Source: Peterkaempfera sp044755465
GTDB lineage: Bacteria > Actinomycetota > Actinomycetes > Streptomycetales > Streptomycetaceae
Reading direction: 5' to 3'
NCBI RefSeq assembly: GCF_044755465.1
Contig: NZ_JBIVRB010000012.1
Coordinates: 62,001 to 126,000, forward strand
Length of the DNA stretch: 64,000 nt
Made by a program: the position numbers and the translations under genes. This document shows, piece by piece, positions 1-8,461 of this stretch (position 1 is the stretch's first letter; each line of letters starts with the position of its first letter). The notes under the pieces are model-generated. The model saw nothing but the letters and a program-made list of their open reading frames with translations, searched no databases and was not told where the DNA came from.

Positions 1-657
1 CAGGTGCCGATCCCGGATCAGATGCGCTTCGATGCGCTGAAGATCTACTGCGACGAGGCATACCACGGATATTTCTCGGTCGATCTGATGCGGCAGGTCC
101 AGGAGCGCACCGGTATCGCACCGGCCGTTTCCGACGAGCCGCACTTCCTGCGCCGGCTCGCAGCGCTCAAGGCCCGGCATAAGCCCGACCAAGCCGGTTT
201 CATCGATCTGTTGTTCACGATCGTCTCGGAAACGCTCATCACGGCATCGCTCACGGAGATATCCAAGTCCCGCGATGCGACGGAAGCCGTGGTCGACGTG
301 CTCAACGACCACGCGCTCGACGAGGGCCGGCACCACGCCTACTTCGCGTCCTACCTCACCTACCTCTGGGCCAGTCTCGGCCGCGCGGAACGGACGTTCG
401 CCGGGCGGCTGTTTCCCGAACTGATCGACATCTTCCTCGAACCGGACCTGCCGTCCATCGGGAGTGAACTGTGTGGCTACGGGCTCGGCGCCGACGAGGT
501 GGCCCGCGTGCTCGCGGAGGTGTTCAGCTCGCAGGTCCAGGGGGACTACAAGCGGGCAACGGCCTCGAAGCTGCTCGGCTATCTCCAGGAGATCGAGGCC
601 TTCGCCGAGCCCGGAGCCCGCGACGAGGCTCAAAGCCGCGGACTGCTGCCCGTCTGA
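1..657 (+). CDS. AurF-like di-iron N-oxygenase, 5'-truncated by the window
   Basis: The open frame runs in from the window edge, so the true start and roughly the first 100 residues are probably missing; AurF-type proteins are usually about 300 residues and 218 are visible. What remains carries the second half of the di-iron site: an E-x-x-H in CDEAYHG, a glutamate in the helix IVSETLITASL, and the H-x-x-x-D-E-x-x-H motif in HALDEGRHHAYF. AurF (p-aminobenzoate N-oxygenase) proteins oxidise arylamines or amino groups to hydroxylamine or nitro groups, and are often found in biosynthetic clusters. The substrate cannot be told from this fragment. No partner gene follows; the next 186 bases are empty and then an insertion sequence begins. 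Confidence 0.8.
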   Translation, partial: QVPIPDQMRFDALKIYCDEAYHGYFSVDLMRQVQERTGIAPAVSDEPHFLRRLAALKARHKPDQAGFIDLLFTIVSETLITASLTEISKSRDATEAVVDVLNDHALDEGRHHAYFASYLTYLWASLGRAERTFAGRLFPELIDIFLEPDLPSIGSELCGYGLGADEVARVLAEVFSSQVQGDYKRATASKLLGYLQEIEAFAEPGARDEAQSRGLLPV

Positions 658-971
658 TGGGACTCCCGCGCAGCGAGCGCGACCACGACCTGACCGGCCC
701 ACCCGAGCACGGACGCGTCCGCGTGGCGGCGTCCGATGAGTTGGAGCCCGAGCGGGAGGCCCCCGGCGGCTCGCGGCAGCGGGAGACTGAGGCTTTTCCA
801 ACCTCAGCTTGACGTTGCCAGGTGAAGGGCGAGCACGGCCTTGACTAGCCTCGCGCTTTCATGAGGCGGGCTGTCCGGCAGGCGGTCAGATAAGCGAAAA
901 GCGCCCCTGACCAGCGAGAATGAGGATTGCTGAGGTCCTTGTTCCCGCCCACTGTCGGAGGCACTTTCCAG

Positions 972-2348
972 GTGAAGCAGCCTACCGGGTCCTACCCGCA
1001 TGTCCGTGTCCGGGACGACGGCCGAGCCGTGGTCTCGCAGGCTGGTTCGGTCCTGCTGGTCGAAACGGCCCGCAAGACCGGCCTTGACCGGGCCATCTCC
1101 GCAGCGCTCGCCCCCTGGAGCAAGCCGCGGGCCGTCCACGACCCGGGCAAGGTCCTCCTGGACCTCGCGCTGGCGGTCGCGCTCGGCGGGGACTGCCTCG
1201 CCGACGTCGCACTGCTGCGGTCCGAGCCGGCCGTGTTCGGACCGGTGGCCTCCGACCCGACGGTCTCCCGCCTGATCGACACCCTCGCCGCCGCCAGCGG
1301 GAAGGCACTGACCGCCATCCGGGCGGCTCGGGCCGAAGTCCGCGGTCACGTCTGGGAGTTGGCTGCAGGTCGGGCTCCGGACGCCGACGGGCAGGTGACC
1401 GTGGACCTGGACGGAGTGCTGGTCGTCGCGCACTCGGACAAGCAGGGCGCCGCCCCGACCTGGAAGAAGACTTACGGCCATCACCCGCTGATGGGGTTCG
1501 TCGACCACGGACCGGGCGGAACCGGCGAGGCCGTCGCGGCCCTGCTGAGGCCGGGCAACGCGGGCTCGAACACGGCCGCCGACCACATCAGTGCCGCCCG
1601 CCTCGCCCTGGCCCAGCTGCCGAAGAAGTACCGGCGTGGGCGGCAGACCCTCATCCGCTGCGATTCCGCAGGCAGCACTCACGAGTTCGTCGCCTGGCTC
1701 GCCCAGCGCGGGCGCTGGTTGTCCTACTCGGTCGGCATGGTGATCACCGAGGCCATCCACAGCCACGTCCTCAAGATCCCGGCATCGGCCTGGACCCCGG
1801 CCGTCGAGACGAACGGCGAGGTCCGCGAGGGCGCCTGGGTCGCCGAACTCGCCGGCGACGTCCTTCACGGCTGGCCCGAGGGCATGCGGCTGATCGTCCG
1901 CAAAGAACGGCCCCACCCCGGAGCCCAGTTGAGAATCACGGACGCCGACGGCATGCGGATCACCTGCTTCGCTACGAACACCCCTGACCGGCCGATCGCC
2001 GAGCTTGAGCTTCGCCACCGGCTGCGGGCCCGCGCGGAGGACCGCATCCGGGCCGCGCGTTCGACCGGCCTGCGCAACCTTCCCCTGCACGACACCGCGC
2101 AGAACGGCATCTGGCTGGAGATCGTGCAGATCGCTCTCGACCTGTTGGCCTGGATGCCCATGCTCGCCCTGACCGGCCAGGCAAGGCTCTGGGAACCGCG
2201 CCGGCTGCGGTTCCGCCTGTTCTCCGCGGCCGGCCAGCTCGTCACCACCGGTCGGCGCCGCATCCTCCGCCTCGCCCGCCACTGGCCCTGGGCCCACGAG
2301 ATCACAGACGCCCTCGAACGGCTCACCCTTCTGCCGAACCCCGGCTGA
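972..2348 (+). CDS. IS1380-family transposase
   Basis: A DDE-type transposase of about 458 residues, the normal size for IS1380 members, which suggests the gene is intact. Recognisable blocks are VTVDLDGVLVVAHSDKQG (first catalytic Asp region), LIRCDSAGSTHEFVAWL (second Asp) and the C-terminal IQIALDLLAWMPMLAL-type helix; I read the fold from these without an alignment. The frame is open from 927, but the GTG at 972 is the more usual start and leaves the N-terminus VKQPTGSYPHV. It is the only gene between the inverted repeats. Promoter and frameshift signals were not seen. Confidence 0.85.
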   Translation: MKQPTGSYPHVRVRDDGRAVVSQAGSVLLVETARKTGLDRAISAALAPWSKPRAVHDPGKVLLDLALAVALGGDCLADVALLRSEPAVFGPVASDPTVSRLIDTLAAASGKALTAIRAARAEVRGHVWELAAGRAPDADGQVTVDLDGVLVVAHSDKQGAAPTWKKTYGHHPLMGFVDHGPGGTGEAVAALLRPGNAGSNTAADHISAARLALAQLPKKYRRGRQTLIRCDSAGSTHEFVAWLAQRGRWLSYSVGMVITEAIHSHVLKIPASAWTPAVETNGEVREGAWVAELAGDVLHGWPEGMRLIVRKERPHPGAQLRITDADGMRITCFATNTPDRPIAELELRHRLRARAEDRIRAARSTGLRNLPLHDTAQNGIWLEIVQIALDLLAWMPMLALTGQARLWEPRRLRFRLFSAAGQLVTTGRRRILRLARHWPWAHEITDALERLTLLPNPG

Positions 2349-2467
2349 CCAGCGGATTCATCTGTCCCTACGAAGAGAGGACCCAACCCGGAGCAGTGGA
2401 ACCCGGCGCTCACCCGACGCGACACTCGGGCCGCCAGCATGCCCGCCATCAGCCACAGAAAGCGAAA

Positions 2468-2494
2468 CGGTCCACCGACTCCGTCGGCGGACCG
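2468..2494 (+). terminator. Hairpin after the IS1380 transposase
   Basis: A 12-bp stem with one A/C mismatch and a TCC loop (arms 2468-2479 and 2483-2494) lies about 120 bases after the transposase stop and directly inside the right inverted repeat. There is no T tract, so it could equally protect the element from outside transcription. Confidence 0.5.
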
Positions 2495-2521
2495 TCATGC
2501 AAGATCGAGGCTAGTGCCGGA

Positions 2522-3062
2522 TCAGGCAACGTTCGCCCTGTTGACGAGCTCGCGTAGGCGCTCATCGTGGGCGTGCTTGTTGCGCCAGATGATGTAGCGG
2601 CGGATCATGCTGCCCTGCTCCTTGTGGCTGGCGTGGTCGGTGCCGTCGAGGGTGAAGTAGCGCAGGGCGGTGAACTGGGCCTCGATCCGGTTCAGCCAGG
2701 AGGAGTTGGCCGGGGTGTAGGCGATCTCGACGTTGTTCGCCTCGGCCCGGTCCGCGACCCAGCGGCACCGCTTGGTGGTCAGGTGCGGCGAGTAGTTGTC
2801 ACAGATGATCGCGATGCGCTTGGCGGCCGGGTGCAGGGAGCGCAGGTAGCGGCAGAACTCCAGGAATTTGCTCCGGTTCTTGGTCTTCTTGATGTGGCCG
2901 TAGAGCTGGTCCTTGCCCAGGTCGTAGGCGGCGAACAGGTGACGGACCCCGTGCGGGCGGGTGTAGGTGGCCCGTCGGCGCGGCCGCGGCTCGCGATCGG
3001 GGTCCTTGCCCTTGCCGCCGCGTTCGGCCCACTGGCGCCCGGGGTGGGGCGGATGCCGAGAG
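2522..3062 (-). pseudogene. IS630 transposase, 3' exon
   Basis: The C-terminal half of the transposase: HPGRQWAERGG, RPHGVRHLFAAYDL, the second catalytic aspartate in AIICDNYSPH, the glutamate in NSSWLNRIEAQFTAL, and the end LVNRANVA just inside the inverted repeat. The conserved PHPGRQW reading frame joins the upstream CIDEFG exon in frame only if the intron ends at ...CCAA or ...GACC. Ending at either AC gives a frameshift, so this copy may already have been broken or the splice site may be unusual. Confidence 0.8.
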
Positions 3063-5296
3063 GTTGGGTCGGGGACGAGACGCCGTGCACCCTTGCAGGT
3101 GTCGGTTTTCCCGTCCCCGCCCGCCGAACCGGACATGCCCGTTGGCCGGGCATCCGGCTCTCCACGTGATCCGAGGAGTCAGGTGAGGTGTTCGCTGACC
3201 CGGCCGACGAAGGCCATGTCGTCGTGATCGGTCCAGCGGAAGCGTGCCCCGTTGGGATCGACCTCGTCGATGTTCCATGGCGTGCTGATCTGCGCTCCGC
3301 GGTAGCGGTAACGCTCGACCCGCATCTTCGCCGGGTTGCAGAGGACCATGCGGTCCTCTGCTATGCGGTCGGTCCCGTAGTAGCGCCGCCGTAGCTGCTT
3401 CCAGGTCAGGTGGGGGTGCTTGCGGCGAATCCACCGAAGCATCCTCCACCACGCGTACCAGCCGAGGTAGGAGAACGTCTTCTTCGATGCGCCGTACCGG
3501 AAGTAGGCCGTCCAGCCCCGCAGGACCGGGTTGATCTTCCGCAGTACCTCCGCCAACGAGAGCGAGGTCGTTCCCTGCCCCGTCAGCTTCTTGATCTTGT
3601 GCATCACCGATGCCAGCGACTGCTTTGCCGGAATGGTGAGCACGACGCGACGTCCGTCGCCACGGGTCTTGCTCTGGATGTGAAAGCCCAGGAAGACGAA
3701 GCCGTCGTCGATGTGGGTGATGTGAGTCTTCTCGACCGAGAGGGTCATCTTCATTCTGCTGGCCAGCAGTTCACCGATCTGCGACTTCAGTGCTTCCGCA
3801 TCCGACCTGGTGCCGTGCACAAGCACGACGAAGTCGTCTGCGTATCGCACCAGCCGAAAGTTCGGCAGCCCCCTCTTGCGCCGATACTGCCTGCGCCAGC
3901 GCGGACTCATCTCCTCGTCCCAGAGCCTGGCGAAGTAGCGGTCCAGCACGGAGAGATAGATGTTGGCCAGCAGCGGGGAAGCGACCCCGCCCTGCGGAGT
4001 GCCGTTCAGGCTCTCCGCGAAGCCACCGTGCAACTCGATGACCCCGGACCGCAGAAACGCGCGGACCAGGCGCAGGACCTTCCGGTCCTTGAGGCGGTCT
4101 CCCACCAAGTCCATCAGGACGTGATGGTCGACGTTGTCGAAGCACGCGGTGATATCCCCTTCCACCACCCACTCGTAGGTGAGGCTGGTGAGCCGGTGGA
4201 TCTCGGCGATGGCATCCTGGGCCCGACGTCCGGGCCGATACCCGTACGAAGACGGGTAGAAGTCGACCTCGAAAATCGGCTCCAGGACCAGTTTGAGGGC
4301 CATCTGTGCGACGCGGTCGCGCAGCGTGGGGATCCCCAGATGACGGACCTTGCCGCCCTTCTTAGGGATCACCGCCTGCTTGACCGGCAGCGCAGTGAAG
4401 GACCCGTCCTTCAGCGAGGAACGCAGTTCCTCAAGGAACGGGATCACTCCGTGGTCCTCGACATGATGACGCGTCACCGCATCCACGCCTGCTGTCCTGG
4501 CGCCCCGATTGCCCGACACCCGCTCCCAGGCCACCAACAGGGTGGACCGGTCGCAGATCAAGTTGAACACGTCGCCGAACCGGCGTTCCGGATCGGCCCT
4601 TGCCCATCGGTGCAGCTTGAGCTGGTGGTCGAGTACCCATCGCTCGGCCGCGAAGATGCTCGGCCAAGCAGTCGACGGTGCGTCGCTATTCAACAACGCT
4701 CCTCCCCGACAACAACCCACCTGCTATCACGCTGTCGCCCTTCCCCATGCGGCCGGCTTTCCCGTCCTCGGAGTACTACGGCGACTCCGCCACGATCCAG
4801 TGCCATCAGTGAGCGTCGCACCTGCCCGCCGCCCGGCTGGCTGCCAGGCGGGGAGGGCGACACCAGATCGCTTCCCACGTTCACTGAGGATCTCTGCGAC
4901 GGCTTCGGTGCCCAGCTCTACCCCGGCGGCATCACCACGGACCGCACATCGCAGTCTTGGTCCGGGCCCTTGACCGTCCAGCCAGCGGACGACCGAGGAG
5001 GAGAGGCCATCGGACAGAGCACTCTCCAGTACCGCAAAGCGACCCATCCACCAGATTCGGCAGGTCGCTGACGACTCACGGGGCTTCAACCACTGGTTCA
5101 GTTTCCTTACACCCATTCCGTCTTCGCTTGCGGGCACGAACCGTCTGGTGGTGTCGGTCCGCCCCTACGTTGTCGAGGCTGCTTCCGGCCTCACCCCCAA
5201 CCTGGGGATCAGCCTGCCTCCAGCTTCAACCGGTCACTGCGATGACCGGCGGCGGGCTCCTCCTCCCGCACGATTCCTCAGCGCCTCGTGGCGCAC
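3063..5296 (-). ncRNA. Group II intron (ribozyme plus maturase gene)
   Basis: The 5' end reads GTGCGCC, close to the GUGYG consensus. The catalytic domain V is a clear hairpin at 3124-3160 (minus strand GAGCCGGATGC...GTCCGGTTCGG), and a domain VI stem follows at 3070-3120. The 3' end is either 3063 (tail ...CCCAAC) or 3068 (...GAC); both end in AC. A possible EBS1, GCCCGGA on the minus strand at 4961-4967, pairs with the last seven exon bases TTCGGGC (one G-U pair). Domains I-III fill about 4721-5296 and the maturase gene occupies domain IV. Length about 2.23 kb, normal for an ORF-bearing intron. Confidence 0.88.
3179..4720 (-). CDS. ltrA: Group II intron reverse transcriptase/maturase
   Basis: A 513-residue reverse transcriptase/maturase that would help the host intron splice and retrotranspose. 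Visible RT blocks include KGGKVRHLGIPTLRDRVAQ, YGYRPGRRAQDAI, the NGTPQGGVASPLLANIYL block and the catalytic RYADDFVVL (YADD). The maturase (X) domain is recognisable in NPVLRGWTAYFRYGASKK and the following Trp/Arg-rich helix. The protein ends shortly after (…GRVSEHLT) with no Cys-pair HNH endonuclease module, so it belongs to the endonuclease-lacking type. The reading frame is uninterrupted, consistent with an active or recently active element. It is encoded inside domain IV of the intron. Confidence 0.93.
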   Translation of the reverse strand: MGCCRGGALLNSDAPSTAWPSIFAAERWVLDHQLKLHRWARADPERRFGDVFNLICDRSTLLVAWERVSGNRGARTAGVDAVTRHHVEDHGVIPFLEELRSSLKDGSFTALPVKQAVIPKKGGKVRHLGIPTLRDRVAQMALKLVLEPIFEVDFYPSSYGYRPGRRAQDAIAEIHRLTSLTYEWVVEGDITACFDNVDHHVLMDLVGDRLKDRKVLRLVRAFLRSGVIELHGGFAESLNGTPQGGVASPLLANIYLSVLDRYFARLWDEEMSPRWRRQYRRKRGLPNFRLVRYADDFVVLVHGTRSDAEALKSQIGELLASRMKMTLSVEKTHITHIDDGFVFLGFHIQSKTRGDGRRVVLTIPAKQSLASVMHKIKKLTGQGTTSLSLAEVLRKINPVLRGWTAYFRYGASKKTFSYLGWYAWWRMLRWIRRKHPHLTWKQLRRRYYGTDRIAEDRMVLCNPAKMRVERYRYRGAQISTPWNIDEVDPNGARFRWTDHDDMAFVGRVSEHLT

Positions 5297-5888
5297 GCCC
5301 GAACTCGTCTATGCAGAAGATGACTTCGGGCTCGCTCTCTTCGGGGACCACCTCGCCGTCGGCGATCGCGTACAGCTGCTCGACCCGGGCCTTCTTGGCG
5401 GCGTAGTCGGGGTCGTTCGAGGTCTTCCAGGTCTTCACGCGTTGAAAGGAGACGCCCCCCTCGCGGAGCAGGATGCGAAGGCCCTCGTGGCTGATGTCGT
5501 CGACCACCCCCTCGGCGACCAGGAAGTCGGCCAGCTTGGCCAGGCTCCAGGTCGAGAAGGGCAGGCCGTGCTCGGCCGGCTTGGACTTGGCGATCTTCTT
5601 GATCTCGCGGCGCTCGGGCAGCGTGAATGTTCTCGGCCGCCCGCCCTTGTACTTGGGGTAGAGCGAGTCGAAGCCGTCGGCGTTGAAGTTGTGGAGCACG
5701 TCCCGGACCCGGTCCGCGCTGGTGAATGTCACCTCGGCGATCTTCGCGATGGGCATGCCCTGTGCGGACAGCAGCACCATCTGGGCCCGCCGCCAGGTCA
5801 CCACCGATCCGCTGCCCCGGCGGATGATCCGCAGTAGGCGTCGCCCCTCGTCGTCATCGATCTCACGGACTCGCACGCGCTCAGCCAC
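5297..5888 (-). pseudogene. IS630 transposase, 5' exon
   Basis: The N-terminal 197 residues of an IS630 transposase, starting at a GTG. The helix-turn-helix region (RRAQMVLLSAQGMPIAKIAEV) is followed by the linker and the first catalytic aspartate in VIFCIDEFG. Coding sequence stops at position 5297, where the intron begins with GTGCG. In-frame reading beyond this point gives a spurious tail (RAPRGAEESCGRR). The gene could be functional only if the intron is spliced out; whether the frame is then restored depends on the exact 3' splice site. Confidence 0.85.
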
Positions 5889-5989
5889 GTGATCATTCTG
5901 GCGGTCCAGTGCCGCCCGGCACAGCAGCTGAGCGGCATGTCACAACAGGGCGAACGTTGCCTGATGCGGCACTAGATCATCTGCCCTGG

Positions 5990-6229
5990 TCATGCGGCAT
6001 GTCGGTACTCGTGGAGGGTTCTTTGAATCAGTTCCGTCGGCGGGCCTTCAGGCCCCTCGGCGTGTTTGGCTCGCGGATCGGGTAGAGGGAGTGGGCAGAG
6101 GGGGGCCGCTTGGCCGGGAGATCGGTGCGGTCGATGTCCGTTGGGGAAGGTCTCGAATGCGCGGAGGGCATGGAGGAGGTGCCTGTGGTTCCAGATGCGG
6201 GTGGTCCAGGAGCTCGCGTTGGCACGCAG
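5990..6229 (-). pseudogene. Integrase-core transposase, C-terminal remnant
   Basis: The last 80 or so codons of an rve-type integrase/transposase: IWNHRHLLHALRAFETFPNGHRPHRSPGQAAPL and the terminal LHEYRHAA. No catalytic core is present. The same family is represented by a longer relic at 13569-14283, and the two share nearly the same sequence at their 3' ends (GTCA…CGGCATGTCGG.ACTCGTGGAGGG type). The fragment abuts a second, oppositely oriented transposase relic, so it marks a junction of old insertions. Confidence 0.7.
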
Positions 6230-6449
6230 GCGCGCACGGTGCTGGGACAACGTCCTCGCGGAGTCGTTCTTCGCGACCTTGAAGCGCGAGTTGGTCGATG
6301 ACCGGCCCTGGCCCGACCGGGCGGCGGCCCACTCGGCGATCTTCGAGTGAATCGAGGGCTGGTACAACATATGCAGGCCGCACAGCAGCCTCGGCTACCG
6401 CGCTCCCGCCGGGTTCGAGACCGCCCTCGCAGCTTCACCAACACACTGA
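6223..6449 (+). pseudogene. IS3-family transposase (OrfB) C-terminal remnant
   Basis: Translates to the conserved end of an IS3-type OrfB: RCWDNVLAESFFATLKREL, then WPDRAAAHSAIFE, a stop, IEGWYNICRPHSSLGYRAPAG and a natural end at 6447-6449. The internal stop is TGA at 6348-6350, exactly where relatives have Trp (IFEWIEGWYN), so it is a single-base TGG-to-TGA decay. Everything upstream of RCWDN, including the first two catalytic Asp, is missing. Confidence 0.78.
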
Positions 6450-6494
6450 ACGAGTCCGTCAAAGCGGAACAAGCTCAAACTGCGGGGGTGCCGT

Positions 6495-7406
6495 GTGGCT
6501 GACAGGTTCTGGGAGTTCACGGGCGACGGACCGGTAGCGGAGCGGCCGCTCGGCCGAGCGGCCTTCCTGTTGGTGCCGGGCCGACCGGACGGCGGGGAGA
6601 TGCTCGCTGGTACCGACAGCGGCGGATTGGTGAGGGTGCCGGGTATGTCCCCGGAGTCCGTGACCCGGCCGCTGGCGCTCTCCCGAGACGGTGCCCGGGT
6701 GGTGTTGTGCACCGGCCGCATCGACCGCCCGGAGCGCCAACTGGTGGTGCGCACGCTGGCCACCGGTGAACAGCGCGTCTTCGACGCGCTGGCCGACGGG
6801 ACGGCCCGGTACGCGGCTCTCTCGCCGGACGGCGGGCGGCTGGCGGTGCTCTCCGACGACGCGTCGGAGGTGCATGCCTCGGTGACCGTTACCGACCTGG
6901 CGGGCGGTGCGGTACGACGGCTGTGGTTGGCGGAGGGCGAAGCGTCGGCGGAAGGTGCGGTGAGCTGGTCTCCGGACGGGCGGCTGCTTGCGGTGACGTA
7001 CCTGGCCGACGGGGAGTTCGCCGCCACGGCCATACTGGAGGTCGCCGATGGCAGACAACTAGCCTTTTACGATGAGCTGTTGACGTTGGGAAGCGCAAAC
7101 GGGTCGTGGTCAGACGACCGGGAACTGGTGCTGGTGGAGGAGGACCCGGAGGAGGATGTGCCGCCGCTGTTCGTGCGGGACGTGCTCTCGGGTGGGACGG
7201 TGCGCCACGATTGGAATTCGGAGCAGCGGGGCGGCGTGCTGGCGGTGTGGGACGGGCGGCTGGTGCACGACAAGCCGGGTGTGGGGCTGTGCACCACTGC
7301 GTTCGACGGGTCGGATCCGCGCCCGCTGCTGCGGATTGACACGACGGGTTGGGGGATCTGGTTCTTCGACCTTGCCCCTGGGGCATTGACCACCTTTCCC
7401 GGCTGA
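6495..7406 (+). CDS. Beta-propeller (PD40/WD40-like) protein of unknown function
   Basis: A 303-residue soluble protein starting at GTG. It contains repeated blade motifs of the TolB/PD40 kind: RPLALSRDGARVVLCTG, YAALSPDGGRLAVLSDD, AVSWSPDGRLLAVTYL and NGSWSDDRELVLVEED, about 40-50 residues apart. There is no signal peptide or membrane segment, so it should be cytosolic. Such propellers usually bind proteins or peptides; no catalytic residues are visible. The upstream flank is a transposase relic, so its native promoter may have been replaced. The stop codon is five bases before the left repeat of an IS5-type element, so the 3' end may have been altered by that insertion. Confidence 0.7.
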   Translation: MADRFWEFTGDGPVAERPLGRAAFLLVPGRPDGGEMLAGTDSGGLVRVPGMSPESVTRPLALSRDGARVVLCTGRIDRPERQLVVRTLATGEQRVFDALADGTARYAALSPDGGRLAVLSDDASEVHASVTVTDLAGGAVRRLWLAEGEASAEGAVSWSPDGRLLAVTYLADGEFAATAILEVADGRQLAFYDELLTLGSANGSWSDDRELVLVEEDPEEDVPPLFVRDVLSGGTVRHDWNSEQRGGVLAVWDGRLVHDKPGVGLCTTAFDGSDPRPLLRIDTTGWGIWFFDLAPGALTTFPG

Positions 7407-7411
7407 CCCAC

Positions 7412-8390
7412 TGAGGTTTTCTCAGCGGTGATCACTTCCAGATTCTGTTGAGTACGAGGGCGGCGCGGGCGGTGTCGCCGATCCGGCTGGGGCTGAGCGT
7501 GACGTGCTGGAGGGTGCGCCGGCGTTGCTTGAGCTCGGCGGCGGTCCGCTCGCCCAGGGCGCGCACGTGCCGCGGCAGAGCGTTGAACATGCGGGTGTCG
7601 ACGTGAAGTGCCTGTTCTGACTTGCCTTTTGGGCGTCGGACGGGGATGGGGATGCCGATGCCCGCACCGATGTAGCCCTTGTCCGCGAGGGTGGGCAGGC
7701 CGTCGGCCGCGGCTTTGCAGAGCGCGGGGAGGGCGTGGATGCGGGCGGTGGTGATGTCGGGGGTGGAACCCGGCTCGACGTCGGAGACCCGCAGCGGGGT
7801 GCCGTCCGGGGCCGACAGGAACTGGATGTTGCCTCCGAACGCCTTGTGCTTCTGGCTGGACAAGTGGTCGCTGCCGTTCTCGCGGACGCCTGCGAGGCGG
7901 TCCGACTCGATCGGGGTGCCGTCGAGGATCACGTGCGTCATGCCCTCGCGCTGGCACCGGTTCAGGACTTCGGGCAGGTCGGGGGCCTGGTCGGCGAGGA
8001 CGGCGATGCCCTCGTGGAGGTAGCGGTAGCCGGTGGCCTGGGAGACGCCGGCGTCGCGGGCCGGGCGGTGCACGCAGCCCCGTTCGCGGAACCAGCGCGG
8101 CACCAGGACAGCCTGCCGGAACGGCCCGAGCGCCCGCGGGCCCTTCGGGGTGCCCATCAGGCGCCGGTGGGCGGCCAGCAGGCGGGCGGGGAACTCGACG
8201 GTGTGGCGCGGGACGTCGAGCGTGGCAGCATAGGTGACCAACGTGAAGCCTCTGGGTCAGCGGACGATCTTGTGAGAGAGACCCGTCCTGCCAGGGGCTT
8301 CACGTCTGTCTGCAACCCGGGCCTCGCCCGCCCACCCCGGCACAGCCGAGCAGCCTGCCGCGCAGAGATCATTTCGCTGAGAAAACCTCA
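7412..8390 (-). mobile_element. IS5-family insertion sequence
   Basis: Perfect 16-bp terminal inverted repeats, 7412-7427 (TGAGGTTTTCTCAGCG) and 8375-8390, enclose one transposase gene. The total length of about 0.98 kb fits small IS5 subgroups. A short target duplication is not evident from the flanks. The element separates the propeller gene from the SCO6745-family gene. Confidence 0.85.
7432..8241 (-). CDS. IS5-family (HARBI1-like DDE_Tnp_4) transposase
   Basis: A 269-residue transposase with an N-terminal helix-turn-helix (RDAGVSQATGYRYLHEGIAVL) and a DDE superfamily-4 core. The first catalytic Asp is in THVILDGTPIESDR, the second region is YGGNIQFLSAPDG-like (FGGNIQFLSAPDG...VSDVEPGSTPDITT), and the third is LADKGYIGAGIG. 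The C-terminus VKQRRRTLQHV.. is Arg-rich. The frame is intact from 8241 to the stop at 7432 and fills the element between the repeats, so the element may still be mobile. Confidence 0.88.
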   Translation of the reverse strand: MVTYAATLDVPRHTVEFPARLLAAHRRLMGTPKGPRALGPFRQAVLVPRWFRERGCVHRPARDAGVSQATGYRYLHEGIAVLADQAPDLPEVLNRCQREGMTHVILDGTPIESDRLAGVRENGSDHLSSQKHKAFGGNIQFLSAPDGTPLRVSDVEPGSTPDITTARIHALPALCKAAADGLPTLADKGYIGAGIGIPIPVRRPKGKSEQALHVDTRMFNALPRHVRALGERTAAELKQRRRTLQHVTLSPSRIGDTARAALVLNRIWK

Positions 8391-8461
8391 ATGGACAGCG
8401 TCCTTCCAGAGGGCGAGGCCCTGATCAGGGGTGTCCGTCAAAATGGATCAGACCCAACCGT

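Larger units (their letters stand above)
844..2515 (+). mobile_element. IS1380-family insertion sequence
   Basis: Imperfect terminal inverted repeats flank a single transposase gene. The left end, 844-864, read as reverse complement matches the right end, 2495-2515, at 18 of 21 positions. The outer tips cannot be fixed. The left repeat may extend to a CC at 839-840, but the right repeat is cut at its TA by the neighbouring IS630 element, so no target duplication can be shown. The element sits between the AurF-like gene and the nested IS630/intron element. Confidence 0.75.
2514..5972 (-). mobile_element. IS630-family element carrying a group II intron
   Basis: Terminal inverted repeats of 27 bp, 2514-2540 and 5946-5972, differ at one position. 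Each end is flanked by a TA dinucleotide (2512-2513 and 5973-5974), the expected IS630 target duplication. The element landed on the TA inside the right inverted repeat of the adjacent IS1380 copy, so it is the younger of the two. The transposase on the minus strand is split at a CIDEFG motif by a 2.2 kb group II intron, which makes a three-level nest. Confidence 0.88.

Noticed and set aside
804..2297. A 497-codon minus-strand frame over the IS1380 transposase
   Set aside because: Shadow frame; the plus strand has the DDE transposase motifs.
839..2520. Target-site duplication flanking the IS1380 element
   Set aside because: The right tip is interrupted by IS630 and the flanking bases do not match in any simple register.
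6028..6462. 144-codon minus-strand frame across the transposase relics
   Set aside because: It crosses the junction of two decayed elements; the recognisable protein blocks are in other frames.
7409..8393. Three-base target duplication for the IS5 element
   Set aside because: The bases outside the 16-bp repeats (left CAC/ACT, right AAT/ATG) do not agree convincingly.
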